A DNA stretch of 64,000 nucleotides from Pseudomonas borbori (GTDB taxonomy: Bacteria > Pseudomonadota > Gammaproteobacteria > Pseudomonadales > Pseudomonadaceae). The stretch spans positions 124,001 through 188,000 of the forward strand of contig NZ_FOWX01000005.1 in the NCBI RefSeq assembly GCF_900115555.1. Direction: 5' to 3'. Position numbers and translations under genes: made by a program. Below, in pieces: positions 1 through 8,907 of the stretch; the stretch's first letter is position 1; each line of letters opens with the position of its first letter. The notes under the pieces are model-generated. The model ran no database searches, had not been told where the DNA came from, and saw nothing but the letters and a program-made list of their open reading frames with translations.

Positions 1-845
1 TCAAGATCTACTACCTGGGGCAGCTGGGAACCTCGACTGAAATGGTTGAGCAGACGGCTGACGGTGCGGTCAATTTCGTCAACGTCGCAGTGGGCGCATT
101 GGGCACCTTGGTGCCGGAGTCCCAAGTATTCTTGATGAACTATGTGCTGCCGGACAACCCCTCGGCCATAACCCAGCTGCTCAGTTCAGAGAGTCTTTTG
201 CGTGGCGATCTGGGCACGGCTTTCGAGGAAAAGGGCTTGAGATTGCAGGCGCTGTTCTCCGAGGGACCACAGGTTTGGACTACGAATCGTCTGGTGCGCA
301 GTCCTGCTGATTTGAAAGGTTTCAAGATGCGCGTCATGGTTTCGCCAGTGTTACTCGATGCCTACTCTGATTTGGGGGCGAGTCCGACGCCGATGCCGTT
401 TGGCGAAGTCTACGGTGGCCTGCAGTTGAAGCAGATCGACGGGCAAACCAACCCGGTGCCAGCCATCCAGGAAATGAAGTTTTACGAAGTAACCGATTTC
501 ATGATCTGGGCCGGAGAGCAGGAGCTGGTGACGGCGATCATGGCTGGTGATGATTGGTATCAGAATCTTTCGCCGCAGCGGCAAAGTCTGATTGACGAGA
601 CCATAAGCGGCATGAATGGCTATATCGCTGAAGCGGTGCAGCAATACAACGCCGAGCGTTTGCAGGCCATCCAATCGGCCAAGCCTAGCATGCAGATGGT
701 GCAGTTGAGCGAAGCCGAGCGGGAAGTGTTTCGCCAAGCCAGCCAGAAAACCCATGAGAAAGTTGGAGAGCATATCGGCGTGCGCGGCAAAAAGCTGCTT
801 GCCTCGATCCTGCAAGAGGTCGCGAAAGGAGAAAACGCTAATTAG
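1..845 (+). CDS. TRAP transporter substrate-binding protein, DctP family (5' end missing)
   Basis: The open frame runs in from the window edge (first full codon at base 3), so the N-terminus and signal peptide lie outside. The visible 280 residues match the C-terminal two thirds of a periplasmic DctP solute receptor. They include the LKGFKMRV stretch, whose Arg contacts the substrate carboxylate in this family, and the DGQTNP motif. The receptor should capture an organic acid in the periplasm and hand it to the DctQM permease encoded directly downstream. The substrate cannot be told from sequence alone. The gene stops with TAG, and an inverted repeat follows before dctQ. Confidence 0.9.
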   Translation, partial: KIYYLGQLGTSTEMVEQTADGAVNFVNVAVGALGTLVPESQVFLMNYVLPDNPSAITQLLSSESLLRGDLGTAFEEKGLRLQALFSEGPQVWTTNRLVRSPADLKGFKMRVMVSPVLLDAYSDLGASPTPMPFGEVYGGLQLKQIDGQTNPVPAIQEMKFYEVTDFMIWAGEQELVTAIMAGDDWYQNLSPQRQSLIDETISGMNGYIAEAVQQYNAERLQAIQSAKPSMQMVQLSEAEREVFRQASQKTHEKVGEHIGVRGKKLLASILQEVAKGENAN

Positions 846-855
846 GGTGTCGCAG

Positions 856-889
856 CCTACAGTCAGGCACGCGCCGGTTTGGCTGTAGG
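856..889 (+). other. Intercistronic hairpin between dctP and dctQ
   Basis: The 7-bp arms CCTACAG (856-862) and CTGTAGG (883-889) face each other in the 81-nt gap between dctP and dctQ. Such hairpins often protect the abundant receptor mRNA from 3' decay in TRAP and ABC operons. That role is inferred here. Confidence 0.35.
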
Positions 890-926
890 TGCCCGATCAA
901 TTTAAGACGCCGCAATAGAGGCAACT

Positions 927-1583
927 ATGTACAAGAATAAGATGTCGCCTGTAAATCATGTTCTTATTGGTCTGGATTGCTTGCTTGGTAGAGTTGAAAG
1001 TGCGGTTCTGGGAATGGCAATACTGGCTTTGGCGGCCTTTGCTTGCGCCAATGTTTTCGGGCGATTCGTGTTCAGTGAGAGCATCTATTTCGTCGAGGAG
1101 CTCAATGAGTTCCTGATGGTGCTGATTACCTTCTTCGGGCTTGGTTACGTCACTCGCAATGGGCGACATATCCGGATGACGGCCATTTATGATCAGCTTC
1201 CGGCCGTTACCAAGAAAGCGCTGATGATAGTGATTGCCCTGGTGACGGCTGGCATCATGTTTGCCTTGGCCTATTTCGCCATCGAATACGTCGCCAAGAC
1301 CGCCAGTCGCGGGCGGTTGACGCCGGCGTTGAAAGTCCCGCTGTACCTCGCCTATGTTCCGGTGGTGCTGGGCTTCGTGATTACCGGCGTCCAGTATCTG
1401 CTGACTGCCTGGCGTAACCTCGATTTTACCGATCCCGATGTTTATGTCTCCTACAGAACGCGTGATGAATACGAGGCGGTAGAGCTCGCCGATTCGTCTG
1501 TGATGGACGATGCGGGACGCGATAAGCATAGTCCGCAACCCTGTAACGATGCGCGTGACGCAGTGCTCAAGGAGGTCAAGTAA
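927..1583 (+). CDS. TRAP transporter small permease DctQ
   Basis: This 218-residue inner-membrane protein has four predicted hydrophobic segments and the family stretch FVEELNEFLMVLITFFGLGYV, typical of the DctQ (small, 4-TM) subunit. It joins DctM to form the Na+-driven TRAP permease. An AGAGG ribosome-binding site sits 7 nt before the ATG. The C-terminal tail after about residue 175 is hydrophilic and longer than usual for DctQ. The stop codon shares one base with the dctM start (TAATG), which implies translational coupling. Confidence 0.9.
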   Translation: MYKNKMSPVNHVLIGLDCLLGRVESAVLGMAILALAAFACANVFGRFVFSESIYFVEELNEFLMVLITFFGLGYVTRNGRHIRMTAIYDQLPAVTKKALMIVIALVTAGIMFALAYFAIEYVAKTASRGRLTPALKVPLYLAYVPVVLGFVITGVQYLLTAWRNLDFTDPDVYVSYRTRDEYEAVELADSSVMDDAGRDKHSPQPCNDARDAVLKEVK

Positions 1584-2863
1584 TGACTGCCTTAATGCTG
1601 ATCATTATGGTCATTTTTCTGCTGGCAGGGTTTCCCATGATGGTGCCGCTACTGGGCGCTACACTGGGTGCTTTTATATTCTATTTGCCTGACTTGAGTC
1701 CGCAGCTGATTATTCAACAGATGATCGGCGGAGTAAAACCGGCATCACTGATCGCCATACCGATGTTCATGTTCGCCGCTGACGTCATTACCAAGGGGCA
1801 TTCGGCCGATCGCCTGCTCGACCTGGTGCTGAGGTTTGTCGGTCACCAACGGGGCGGCTTGGCGGTGGCGGTGGTTAACGCCTGTGGCATGTTCGGCGCG
1901 GTTTCCGGTTCGACCCAAGCCACAGTAGTGGCGATCGGCTCGCCTATGCGCACGAAAATGCTCCAGGCCGGCTATAGCGACAGCTTCACCATCGCCCTGG
2001 CGGTCAACTCGGCCGGCCTGGCCTGTCTGATTCCGCCGTCGATCGGCATGATCGTGTTTGGCGTGGCCTCGGGCACTTCGGTCTCTGAGCTGTTTATCGC
2101 CGGTATCGGGCCTGGGCTGCTACTGCTCCTGGCGTTCTCCTGCTACAGCTTCTTCTATGCCGTCCGCCGAAACATCCCGACTGTCGAGAAAGCCAGCTGG
2201 CCCGAGCGCTTCTCGGCGATGCGCCGAGCCCTCTGGCCAGCGGGTTTTCCGGCAATCGTCATTGGCGGCATCTATGGCGGAATTTTCAGCCCGACGGAGG
2301 CCGCGGCTGTTTGCGCGATCTATGCGATCATCCTTGAGGTTGTGATTTTCCGTTCGATCAAACCGGCGGAGCTGCTGGGCATTGCGCGCTCGACAGGCAT
2401 GATCACCTCGGTGGTCTTCATCCTGATTGCGGCGGGAGCGGCATTTTCCTGGGTGCTGGCCTATGCGCAGATACCGCAGGGGATCATCCAGTCGTTCGGC
2501 CTCGATGGGGCAGATCCTTACACCGTTCTATTTGCGATTACCTTGGCATTCTTCATCGGCTGCATGTTTGTCGACTCGATCGTCGTGATTCTGGTGCTGA
2601 CGCCGATCTTTATGCCGCTGACTGTTGCTTCTGGGCTTGATCCGGTGCTGGTGGGGGTGATCGTCATCCTGCAAGTGGCGATCGGTGGTGCGACGCCGCC
2701 GTTCGGTTGTGACATCTTCACCGCGACAGCTGTGTTTCGCCGACCCTATATCGATTGTATTCGCGGCTCCTTGCCCTTCTTCCTGCTCAAGATTGGTGCC
2801 GCGGTGGCTTTGATCTATTTCCCACCGATTGCACTCTTTCTCAGGGATATGGTCTTCAGATGA
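1583..2863 (+). CDS. TRAP transporter large permease DctM
   Basis: This 426-residue protein is hydrophobic throughout with about 12 membrane segments, the usual length for DctM. Visible family landmarks include VNACGMFGAVSGSTQATVVAIG (about residues 92-113), the NSAGLACLIPPSIGMIVFG stretch and the GGIYGGIFSPTEAAAV motif. It forms the transport channel with DctQ and is fed by the upstream DctP. A GC-rich inverted repeat immediately follows the stop, so the operon appears to end here. The IS66 element is inserted just beyond. Confidence 0.93.
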   Translation: MTALMLIIMVIFLLAGFPMMVPLLGATLGAFIFYLPDLSPQLIIQQMIGGVKPASLIAIPMFMFAADVITKGHSADRLLDLVLRFVGHQRGGLAVAVVNACGMFGAVSGSTQATVVAIGSPMRTKMLQAGYSDSFTIALAVNSAGLACLIPPSIGMIVFGVASGTSVSELFIAGIGPGLLLLLAFSCYSFFYAVRRNIPTVEKASWPERFSAMRRALWPAGFPAIVIGGIYGGIFSPTEAAAVCAIYAIILEVVIFRSIKPAELLGIARSTGMITSVVFILIAAGAAFSWVLAYAQIPQGIIQSFGLDGADPYTVLFAITLAFFIGCMFVDSIVVILVLTPIFMPLTVASGLDPVLVGVIVILQVAIGGATPPFGCDIFTATAVFRRPYIDCIRGSLPFFLLKIGAAVALIYFPPIALFLRDMVFR

Positions 2864-2869
2864 GCTCAC

Positions 2870-2897
2870 GCCAACGCCGTCTGAGGGCGGCGTTGGC
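2870..2897 (+). terminator. Hairpin after the TRAP operon
   Basis: A perfect 10-bp stem (GCCAACGCCG with CGGCGTTGGC, 8-nt loop) begins 7 nt after the dctM stop. It lacks a clear T-run, so it is a terminator-like hairpin rather than a certain intrinsic terminator. Confidence 0.55.
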
Positions 2898-2983
2898 GTT
2901 GCCACTGGCTTGGTTTCCTGTCCCGCCATGATCGATCTCCTCGCCAGTGACCTCGATTGACTGAAGAAACCCGCTCAAGCCCG

Positions 2984-2991
2984 GTTTTTCC
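2984..2991. repeat. IS66 target site duplication, left copy
   Basis: GTTTTTCC, identical to bases 5044-5051, immediately outside the left inverted repeat. Confidence 0.9.
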
Positions 2992-3074
2992 GAAAGCGCT
3001 CCATAAACCCCATCTTCAAATGATCCGAAGGCCAGCCAATGCTGTGCTCCGATTTCTTTCTGGAGCCAGCCGCC

Positions 3075-3434
3075 ATGATGCGTCCCGATGCCAAGGTCGA
3101 AAAAGTCTACCTCTACCCCAAACCCGTCGACTTTCGTAAATCCATCGACGGGCTGGCCGCCTTGGTCGAGTTGGATATCAAGGTGGCGGTGTTCGACCCG
3201 GTGTTGTTCGTCTTCCTCAACAAGTCGCGCAACCGGGTGAAGATCTTGTACTGGGAGCGCAACGGCTTCTGTTTGTGGCTCAAGCGCCTTGATGCCGAGC
3301 GATTCAAAACATCGCCTGACGATCAAGACGAAGCCATCGTGCTGACGGTCCAGGAATTGAACTGGCTGCTGGATGGTTTCGACCTGTGGCGCAACCGCCC
3401 GCACCAGGTTTTGACGCCGCGTTTCGTGACCTGA
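3075..3434 (+). CDS. tnpB: IS66 family accessory protein TnpB
   Basis: I chose the ATG at 3075 (MMRPDAKVEKVYLYPKPVDF), which gives 119 residues, the usual TnpB size. An upstream in-frame ATG at 3039 would add 12 residues without family similarity. The stretch PVDFRKSIDGLAALVE and the region around ILYWERNGFCLWLKRLD are signatures of IS66 Orf2. The protein is required for IS66 transposition, but its biochemical role is not settled. It sits 18 bp before tnpC in the same orientation. Confidence 0.92.
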   Translation: MMRPDAKVEKVYLYPKPVDFRKSIDGLAALVELDIKVAVFDPVLFVFLNKSRNRVKILYWERNGFCLWLKRLDAERFKTSPDDQDEAIVLTVQELNWLLDGFDLWRNRPHQVLTPRFVT

Positions 3435-3452
3435 GCCGGTATAATCCACGGC

Positions 3453-4997
3453 ATGATTTCCGTGCCCGAAACCCTTCCTGACGATCCCGAAACGCTCAAG
3501 CAGCTGCTGTCTGACGTGCTGCTGGAGCGTCAGTCGAATCTGGGCAAGATCACGCAACTGCAAGAGCAGGTTGCCTTGCTGCGTGATCGCCTGTTTGGCC
3601 GCAAGTCCGAGCAGACCAGCGATCCCGAGTCGCCGCAATTGCCCTTGCTCAACAAGGCCGAGGTGCTGGCCGAGCAGCCCAATGGCGATGGTCAGGACGA
3701 CGTCGAAACGGTCGAACTGCGCCCTGTCGCCGTCAGCAAACCGCGTGGCAAGCGCCAGTCACTGCCGGCCGAACTGCCTCGCATCGAAGTCATTCACGAG
3801 TTGCCCGAGCACGAACTGACCTGCGAATGCGGTTGCCGCAAACACGTCATGGGTGAGGAAACCAGCGAACAACTGGAGATCATCCCGATGCAGATCCGGG
3901 TGATCAAACACATCCGCAAAACCTACGCCTGCAAGGGCTGCGAACGCGCGCCAGTCACCGCCGATAAGCCGGCGCAGTTAATCGAGAAAAGCCTGGCCAG
4001 CCCCAGCGTGTTGGCCATGCTGCTGACCACCAAGTATGCGGACGGCCTGCCGCTGTATCGCTTCGAGACGGTTCTGAGCCGCCATGGCATCGACATCCCC
4101 CGCCAGACCCTGGCGCGCTGGGTGATTCAGTGTGGCGAGCAGTTGCAGCCCTTGCTCAACCTGATGCGCGACAAGCTGCTGGACAGCCCGGTGATCCATT
4201 GCGATGAAACCCGTGTGCAGGTGCTGAAAGAGCCGGGGCGCGATCCGAGCAGTCACTCCTGGATGTGGGTGCAAACCGGCGGCCCGCCGGACAAGCCGGT
4301 GATCCTCTTCGACTACACCGCCAGCCGTGCCCAGGAGGTACCACTGCGCCTGCTTGCTGGCTATCGCGGCTATTTGATGACCGACGACTACGCCGGCTAC
4401 AACGCCGTGGCCGCACAGTCGGGTGTTGAACGTCTGGCCTGCTGGGCGCATGCACGGCGCAAATTCGTCGAAGCGCAAAAGGTGCAACCGAAGGGCAAAA
4501 CCGGACGCGCCGACATCGCGTTGGGGATGATCAACAAGCTGTACGGCATCGAGCGCGACCTCAAGGAAGCCAGTGCCGAGCAACGCCATCAGGGCCGTCA
4601 GCAGCACAGCCTGCCGCTGCTCGCCCAGCTCAAGGTCTGGCTGGAGAAAACCCAGCCGCAGGTCACCGCGCAGAATGCCCTAGGCAAGGCGGTGAACTAC
4701 CTGGCGAGCAACTGGAGCAGGCTCGAACGCTATATCGAGGGCGGCCACCTGCCGATCGATAACAACGCCGCCGAGCGGGCCATCCAGCCCTTCGTCATCG
4801 GCCGCAAAAACTGGCTGTTCAGCGACACGCCGAAGGGCGCGACAGCCAGCGCGCAGCTCTACAGCCTGGTGGAAACCGCCAAAGCCAACGGTCACGAGCC
4901 TTATGCCTGGCTGTGCCATATCCTCGAGCGCCTGCCCCAAGCCACTACCGTTGAGGACTATGAAGCGCTACTGCCCTGGAACCTGAAGGCGATTTAA
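3453..4997 (+). CDS. tnpC: IS66 family transposase TnpC
   Basis: This 514-residue DDE transposase has an N-terminal coiled-coil/leucine-zipper region (about residues 10-55). A zinc-finger-like Cys cluster follows (CECGCRKH, then CKGCERAP, about residues 125-170). The catalytic core includes [20 protein letters not shown] and the C-terminal [21 protein letters not shown], which holds the catalytic Glu. Length and all blocks are those of full IS66 transposases, so the element looks functional. The C-terminal IS66 Orf2-type tail ends 26 bp before the right inverted repeat. Confidence 0.95.
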   Translation: MISVPETLPDDPETLKQLLSDVLLERQSNLGKITQLQEQVALLRDRLFGRKSEQTSDPESPQLPLLNKAEVLAEQPNGDGQDDVETVELRPVAVSKPRGKRQSLPAELPRIEVIHELPEHELTCECGCRKHVMGEETSEQLEIIPMQIRVIKHIRKTYACKGCERAPVTADKPAQLIEKSLASPSVLAMLLTTKYADGLPLYRFETVLSRHGIDIPRQTLARWVIQCGEQLQPLLNLMRDKLLDSPVIHCDETRVQVLKEPGRDPSSHSWMWVQTGGPPDKPVILFDYTASRAQEVPLRLLAGYRGYLMTDDYAGYNAVAAQSGVERLACWAHARRKFVEAQKVQPKGKTGRADIALGMINKLYGIERDLKEASAEQRHQGRQQHSLPLLAQLKVWLEKTQPQVTAQNALGKAVNYLASNWSRLERYIEGGHLPIDNNAAERAIQPFVIGRKNWLFSDTPKGATASAQLYSLVETAKANGHEPYAWLCHILERLPQATTVEDYEALLPWNLKAI

Positions 4998-5043
4998 AAC
5001 CAAACTGCCTGAACTGGGTAGGTGGGGTTTATGGAGCGCTTTC

Positions 5044-5051
5044 GTTTTTCC
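5044..5051. repeat. IS66 target site duplication, right copy
   Basis: GTTTTTCC, identical to bases 2984-2991, immediately outside the right inverted repeat. Confidence 0.9.
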
Positions 5052-5057
5052 GCACTA

Positions 5058-5073
5058 CGGACGTCAACGTCCG
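5058..5073. other. Short palindrome downstream of the IS
   Basis: CGGACG-TCAA-CGTCCG is a perfect 6-bp hairpin with a 4-nt loop. It belongs to the original intergenic DNA beside the IS. There is no T-run, and its function is unknown. Confidence 0.3.
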
Positions 5074-5243
5074 ACAGGCTCTTAGGCAGCGTCCGTCCGT
5101 GCTCAGGTCTGCCATATAGCATTCCTCCGCCCTGTAGCGACCGCTCGGCAGTATTCATCAAATTGTCATGGTTCTGTGGCAGCGCGCTCGAGCGAATGTC
5201 AGCAAACTCGCGTCTCAATGGGGTTCTGCGTTCTGGTGTTTGC

Positions 5244-6233
5244 ATGCGTGCGTTAATTTTTCTGGCCGTACTCCTGTGCGGCTGGCCTGTGTTGGCCAGC
5301 GAGCGCTGCGATGTGCAGGCGCCGACCTTCAAGGTCGAGTTGGGCGAGGTGCAACTGGCCTACCAGAGCATCGGCCGCGCCAGTGATCCGGTGTTGCTGA
5401 TGGTCATGGGCCTGGGTGGGCAGCTGATCCACTGGCCGGACGAGGTGGTCGCGCGCCTGTGCGAGCAAGGCTTCCGGGTGATCCGCTTCGACAACCGCGA
5501 TGTCGGCCTGAGCAGCTGGGTTCAGGCTGCGCCGCCGGCCAACCTCGCCTACGAGGCGCTGCGCTACCGCCTGGGGTTGTCGGTATCGGCGCCGTACCGC
5601 CTGCGCGACATGGCCGGCGATGCCCTGGGCCTGATGGATGCCCTGGGCGTGCGCCAGTTTCATGTGCTCGGCGCCAGCATGGGCGGGATGATCGCCCAGC
5701 ACTTGGCCGACCTGGTGCCGGCACGGGTGCAGAGCCTGACCCTGATCATGACCAGCTCCGGCGCCCAGGGCCTGCCGGCGCCCAGTCCGGCATTGCTGGC
5801 CTTGCTGGCCGAGCGCGAGGCGCCAAGCCGCGAGGTGGCCGTCGAACAGCAGGCCGATCTGCTCGCCGCCCTCGGCAGTCCATTGGTCAGCGACGATCGT
5901 CAAGCGCTCCTGCAACAGGCCGAAACCGCCTACGACCGTGCCTTCAACCCGGAGGGCGTGCAGCGCCAGCTGCTGGCGATTCTCGCCGAGTCCAGTCGGG
6001 TCGAGCTGCTCAATCGTTTGCAGGTACCGACCCTGGTGGTGCACGGCACCGCCGATCCGTTGCTGCCGGCGATGCACGGCGTGCATGTGGCCGCGCATAT
6101 CCAGGGCAGCGCGCTCAAGCTGATTCCCGGCCTGGCCCATCGCTTCCAGGAGGCGTTCAAGGAGCCGTTGCTGGCGGCGGTACTGCCGCATCTTAAGGCG
6201 AATCACCGGGACGGGCACTGGGCGCGGTTGTAA
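5244..6233 (+). CDS. Exported alpha/beta hydrolase
   Basis: The start at 5244 gives a 329-residue protein with a clear signal peptide (residues 1-18, cleavage after PVLA). The longer open frame back to 5022 begins inside the IS end and is not a plausible start. The hydrolase fold carries the nucleophile elbow GASMGG (Ser145), a probable acid in VHGTADPLL and a His in GLAHRF. The oxyanion-region HG motif is replaced by MGLGGQ, as in many esterases of this group. It should be a periplasmic or secreted esterase/lipase-like enzyme of unknown substrate. It is convergent with glpD. Confidence 0.88.
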   Translation: MRALIFLAVLLCGWPVLASERCDVQAPTFKVELGEVQLAYQSIGRASDPVLLMVMGLGGQLIHWPDEVVARLCEQGFRVIRFDNRDVGLSSWVQAAPPANLAYEALRYRLGLSVSAPYRLRDMAGDALGLMDALGVRQFHVLGASMGGMIAQHLADLVPARVQSLTLIMTSSGAQGLPAPSPALLALLAEREAPSREVAVEQQADLLAALGSPLVSDDRQALLQQAETAYDRAFNPEGVQRQLLAILAESSRVELLNRLQVPTLVVHGTADPLLPAMHGVHVAAHIQGSALKLIPGLAHRFQEAFKEPLLAAVLPHLKANHRDGHWARL

Positions 6234-6299
6234 GCGACTCAGGTGTAAAAAGCCCCGCGTCTCGGGCGATCGGCGAGGCGAAGGATCTGCAAGAGAGAG

Positions 6300-7841
6300 T
6301 CAGGTCGCGTGGGCATCTTCCGGGCTGTTAGGCGATGCGATGCACAGGTAGCGGATCAGTCTGGCCTGCTGTGAGGGCGTCATGAACAACCCCAGCTTGG
6401 TCCGCCGCCAGAGGATGTCGGCCGCCTGCATGGCCCATTCCTGCTGGCACAGGTAGTCCACTTCGCGCGTATACAGGCCGCCGCCCAGGTGTTCGCCGAG
6501 GTCGCTCAGTTCCCGCACGCCCTCGAGCAGGACCCAGCTGCGGCTGCCGTAGCAGCTGGCCCAGCGCCGGGCGAGGGCGGTCGACAGCCAGCCGCAGCGG
6601 GTGCACAGGGCTGCGACCATGGCGCTCTGGCTGTCCAGGTTTTCCGCGCCGGGGAGCAGGGAGGTGGCGGTCCAGCGCGGTTTCATCTGCGGGAAGTGCG
6701 GCGCCAAGTGCGCCAGCGCCGCTTCCGCCAGCTTGCGGTAGGTGGTCAGCTTGCCGCCGAATACCGAGAGCAGCGGCGCCTCGCCCGGTAGGCCGGACAG
6801 GGCCAGGGTGTAGTCGCGGGTGACGGCGGAGGGCTGGTCGGACTCGTCGTCGCACAGCGGGCGCACGCCGGCATAGGTATGCAGGATGTCCGTGCGCTGC
6901 AGCTGCTGCTTGAAGTGGGCGTTGACCACGCTCAGCAGGTAGTCGATTTCTGCCTCGCTGATCGCCACCTTGGCCGGGTCGCCGGTGTATTCGCGGTCGG
7001 TGGTGCCGATCAGGGTGAAGCGTTCCAGGTAGGGGATGGCGAAGACGATACGGCGGTCTTCGTTCTGCAGGATATAGGCCTGCTCACCGTCGAACAGCTT
7101 CGCCACGATGATGTGGCTGCCCTGGATCAGGCGGATGCCATAGGGCGAGGCCTGCTTGATACCGTCGCGGATAAAGCGCGCGACCCAGGGGCCGGCGGCA
7201 TTGACCAGGGCGCGGGCGCGGATCGAGAACAGGCTGCCATCGACGCGCTCCATGTGCATGTGCCACAAGCCCTTGCTGCGCCTTGCGCTGACGCAGCGGG
7301 TGCGAGTGTGCACATGCGCCCCTTGTTCGCGGGCGGCCATGGCGTTGAGCACCACCAGGCGGGCGTCGTCGACCCAGCAGTCGGAGTATTCGAAGCCGCG
7401 GCTGATTTCCGCCTTCAGCGGGCTGCCGGGGCCGAAACGCAGGCTGCGTGAGGAGGGCAGTTTCTCGCGCTTGCCCAGATGGTCGTAGAGAAACAGGCCG
7501 GCGCGGATCATCCAGGCCGGGCGGAGGTGCGGGCGGTGCGGCAGGATGAAGCGCAGCGGCTTGACGATATGTGGGGCCTTGGCCAGCAGCACCTCGCGCT
7601 CGGCCAGGGCTTCGCGCACCAGGCGGAATTCGTAATGTTCCAGGTAGCGCAGGCCGCCGTGGATCAGCTTGCTGCTGGCCGAGGAGGTGTGCTCGGCCAG
7701 GTCGTCCTTTTCGCAAAGGAATACCGACAGGCCGCGGCCGGCCGCATCGGTGGCGATGCCGACGCCATTGATGCCGCCACCGACAACCGCCAGATCGTAG
7801 ACTTCGGCGACAGGCGCAATATGCTTGGGGCGAGAAGGCAT
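6300..7841 (-). CDS. glpD: Aerobic glycerol-3-phosphate dehydrogenase
   Basis: GlpD oxidises sn-glycerol 3-phosphate to dihydroxyacetone phosphate at the inner membrane, passing electrons via FAD to ubiquinone. The 513-residue product has the N-terminal FAD-binding fingerprint LAVVGGGINGVGIATDAAGRG (about residues 18-38), the SSKLIHGGLRYLEHYEF block and the VRPLCDDE region. Length matches Pseudomonas GlpD. A GlpR-like operator lies 33 bp upstream of the ATG and glpR lies behind it in the same orientation, so glycerol-3-phosphate induction through GlpR is expected. Confidence 0.96.
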   Translation of the reverse strand: MPSRPKHIAPVAEVYDLAVVGGGINGVGIATDAAGRGLSVFLCEKDDLAEHTSSASSKLIHGGLRYLEHYEFRLVREALAEREVLLAKAPHIVKPLRFILPHRPHLRPAWMIRAGLFLYDHLGKREKLPSSRSLRFGPGSPLKAEISRGFEYSDCWVDDARLVVLNAMAAREQGAHVHTRTRCVSARRSKGLWHMHMERVDGSLFSIRARALVNAAGPWVARFIRDGIKQASPYGIRLIQGSHIIVAKLFDGEQAYILQNEDRRIVFAIPYLERFTLIGTTDREYTGDPAKVAISEAEIDYLLSVVNAHFKQQLQRTDILHTYAGVRPLCDDESDQPSAVTRDYTLALSGLPGEAPLLSVFGGKLTTYRKLAEAALAHLAPHFPQMKPRWTATSLLPGAENLDSQSAMVAALCTRCGWLSTALARRWASCYGSRSWVLLEGVRELSDLGEHLGGGLYTREVDYLCQQEWAMQAADILWRRTKLGLFMTPSQQARLIRYLCIASPNSPEDAHAT

Positions 7842-7873
7842 GGTGGCACCCTAAAGTCGAAAGTGAACTTACT

Positions 7874-7893
7874 TATGTTCAGTTTCGAAAATA
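7874..7893. promoter_or_regulatory. Candidate GlpR operator upstream of glpD
   Basis: TATGTTCAGTTTCGAAAATA matches the two inverted half-sites of the E. coli GlpR consensus as I remember it (WATKYTCGWW and its complement) at 18 of 20 positions. The right half is perfect. It lies in the 132-bp glpD-glpR gap, 33 bp upstream of the glpD ATG. Confidence 0.6.
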
Positions 7894-7973
7894 TGCTAGT
7901 CGAATGTACGCACGCTCGCCACCTCGCTGCACGATTTCGCGCCGAGCGGTCGTGAAGGGCCGTGGAGGAGGGA

Positions 7974-8732
7974 TCAGACAAGGTCCAACTGCACCTTGTT
8001 CTCGGCCAGCAGACGGCTGATCGCCAGCGAGGGCTGGGCGTCGGTGAACACGCGGTCGACCAGAGTGATCGAGCCCAGGCGCACCACCGCGTTGCGGCCG
8101 AACTTGCTCGAATCGGCGGCGAGGAAGACCTGCCGCGCATTGCCGATGATGGCCTGGGACACCCGTACTTCCTGGTAATCGAAGTCGAGCAGGCTGCCGT
8201 CCTCGTCGATGCCGCTGATGCCGACCAGGGCGAAGTCGACCCTGAACTGCTGGATGAAATCCACCGTCGACTGGCCGACGATGCCGCCGTCGCTGCGCAC
8301 CGTGCCGCCGGCCACCAGTACCTCGAAATCCGCCTTGGCGCTGAGCTGGGCGGCGACGTGCAGGTTGTTGGTGATGATCTTCAGGCCCTTGCGCTTGAGC
8401 AGCTCGCGGGCGATCGCTTCGGTGGTGGTGCCGATGCTGATGAACAGCGAGGCGTGGTCGGGAATGTGCGCGGCTATGGCTTCGGCGATGCGCTGCTTCT
8501 CCTCGCGCATCTGCCCGGCGCGCATGGCATAGGCGGTGTTCTGGGTGCTCGAGGCTTCGCTCGCCGCACCGCCATGGGTACGGCGCAGCAGGCCCTGCTC
8601 GGCGAGCTGGTTGATGTCGCGGCGGATGGTCTGCGGGGTGACGGCAAAGGCCTGGGCCAGTTCGTCTATGCTGACGTAGCCACGCTCGCGGGCGAGGTTG
8701 AGAATGTCGTGTTGGCGCGGTGCCAGGGTCAT
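7974..8732 (-). CDS. glpR: Glycerol-3-phosphate regulon repressor (DeoR family)
   Basis: The start at 8732 ([20 protein letters not shown]) gives 252 residues, the usual GlpR length; a longer in-frame extension to 8906 is not family-like. The N-terminus holds the DeoR helix-turn-helix (about residues 6-57, with the signature [23 protein letters not shown]). The C-terminal DeoRC sugar-phosphate sensor domain follows, with [14 protein letters not shown] and [10 protein letters not shown]. It should repress glpD and the divergent ybaK-glpK unit until glycerol 3-phosphate binds. Confidence 0.94.
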   Translation of the reverse strand: MTLAPRQHDILNLARERGYVSIDELAQAFAVTPQTIRRDINQLAEQGLLRRTHGGAASEASSTQNTAYAMRAGQMREEKQRIAEAIAAHIPDHASLFISIGTTTEAIARELLKRKGLKIITNNLHVAAQLSAKADFEVLVAGGTVRSDGGIVGQSTVDFIQQFRVDFALVGISGIDEDGSLLDFDYQEVRVSQAIIGNARQVFLAADSSKFGRNAVVRLGSITLVDRVFTDAQPSLAISRLLAENKVQLDLV

Positions 8733-8836
8733 GGGAGCGATCCTTGTTGTGCACGGCAGTATAGGCTGCCGGCCGGCAAATTTTATGGCCTGCCATCCAT
8801 GGCGGCCACCCTGCGGGCCGTCGCTGCACGACGTTA

Positions 8837-8859
8837 AAAACTGCTCCTGGCAGTTTTTT
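8837..8859. terminator. Terminator-like hairpin in the glpR-ybaK divergent spacer
   Basis: AAAACTGC and GCAGTTTT form a perfect 8-bp stem around a 5-nt loop, with six T after the stem on the plus strand and five on the minus strand. It looks like a bidirectional intrinsic terminator, yet it lies between two divergent genes. It may attenuate ybaK-glpK or end a short leader RNA. Confidence 0.5.
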
Positions 8860-8887
8860 CGGCTAAGGTACGCGAACTCAGCCAGAT

Positions 8888-8907
8888 AATTTTCACAAAC
8901 GAACATG
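8888..8907. promoter_or_regulatory. Candidate GlpR operator overlapping the ybaK start
   Basis: AATTTTCACAAACGAACATG fits the recalled E. coli GlpR palindrome at 17 of 20 positions and ends on the ybaK ATG (8905). With the glpD site it would place ybaK-glpK under GlpR control. Confidence 0.45.

Larger units (their letters stand above)
2992..5043 (+). mobile_element. IS66-family insertion sequence, 2052 bp, complete, lacking tnpA
   Basis: Both ends carry the same 21-bp perfect inverted repeat, starting GAAAGCGCTCCATAAACCCC (2992-3012 and 5023-5043). It is flanked by the 8-bp direct repeat GTTTTTCC at 2984-2991 and 5044-5051. An 8-bp duplication is the hallmark of IS66 transposition. Inside are tnpB and tnpC with intact reading frames; no tnpA homologue fits in the 62 bp between the left repeat and tnpB. 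The intact duplication and frames suggest a fairly recent insertion into the intergenic region after the TRAP operon. Confidence 0.93.

Noticed and set aside
2957-3139. 60-residue frame before tnpB as a possible tnpA
   Set aside because: It starts outside the left inverted repeat, runs across it into tnpB sequence in another frame, and lacks the TnpA helix-turn-helix.
7842-7973. Small frames between glpD and glpR
   Set aside because: The gap is fully explained by the glpD promoter and operator region; the frames are short shadows.
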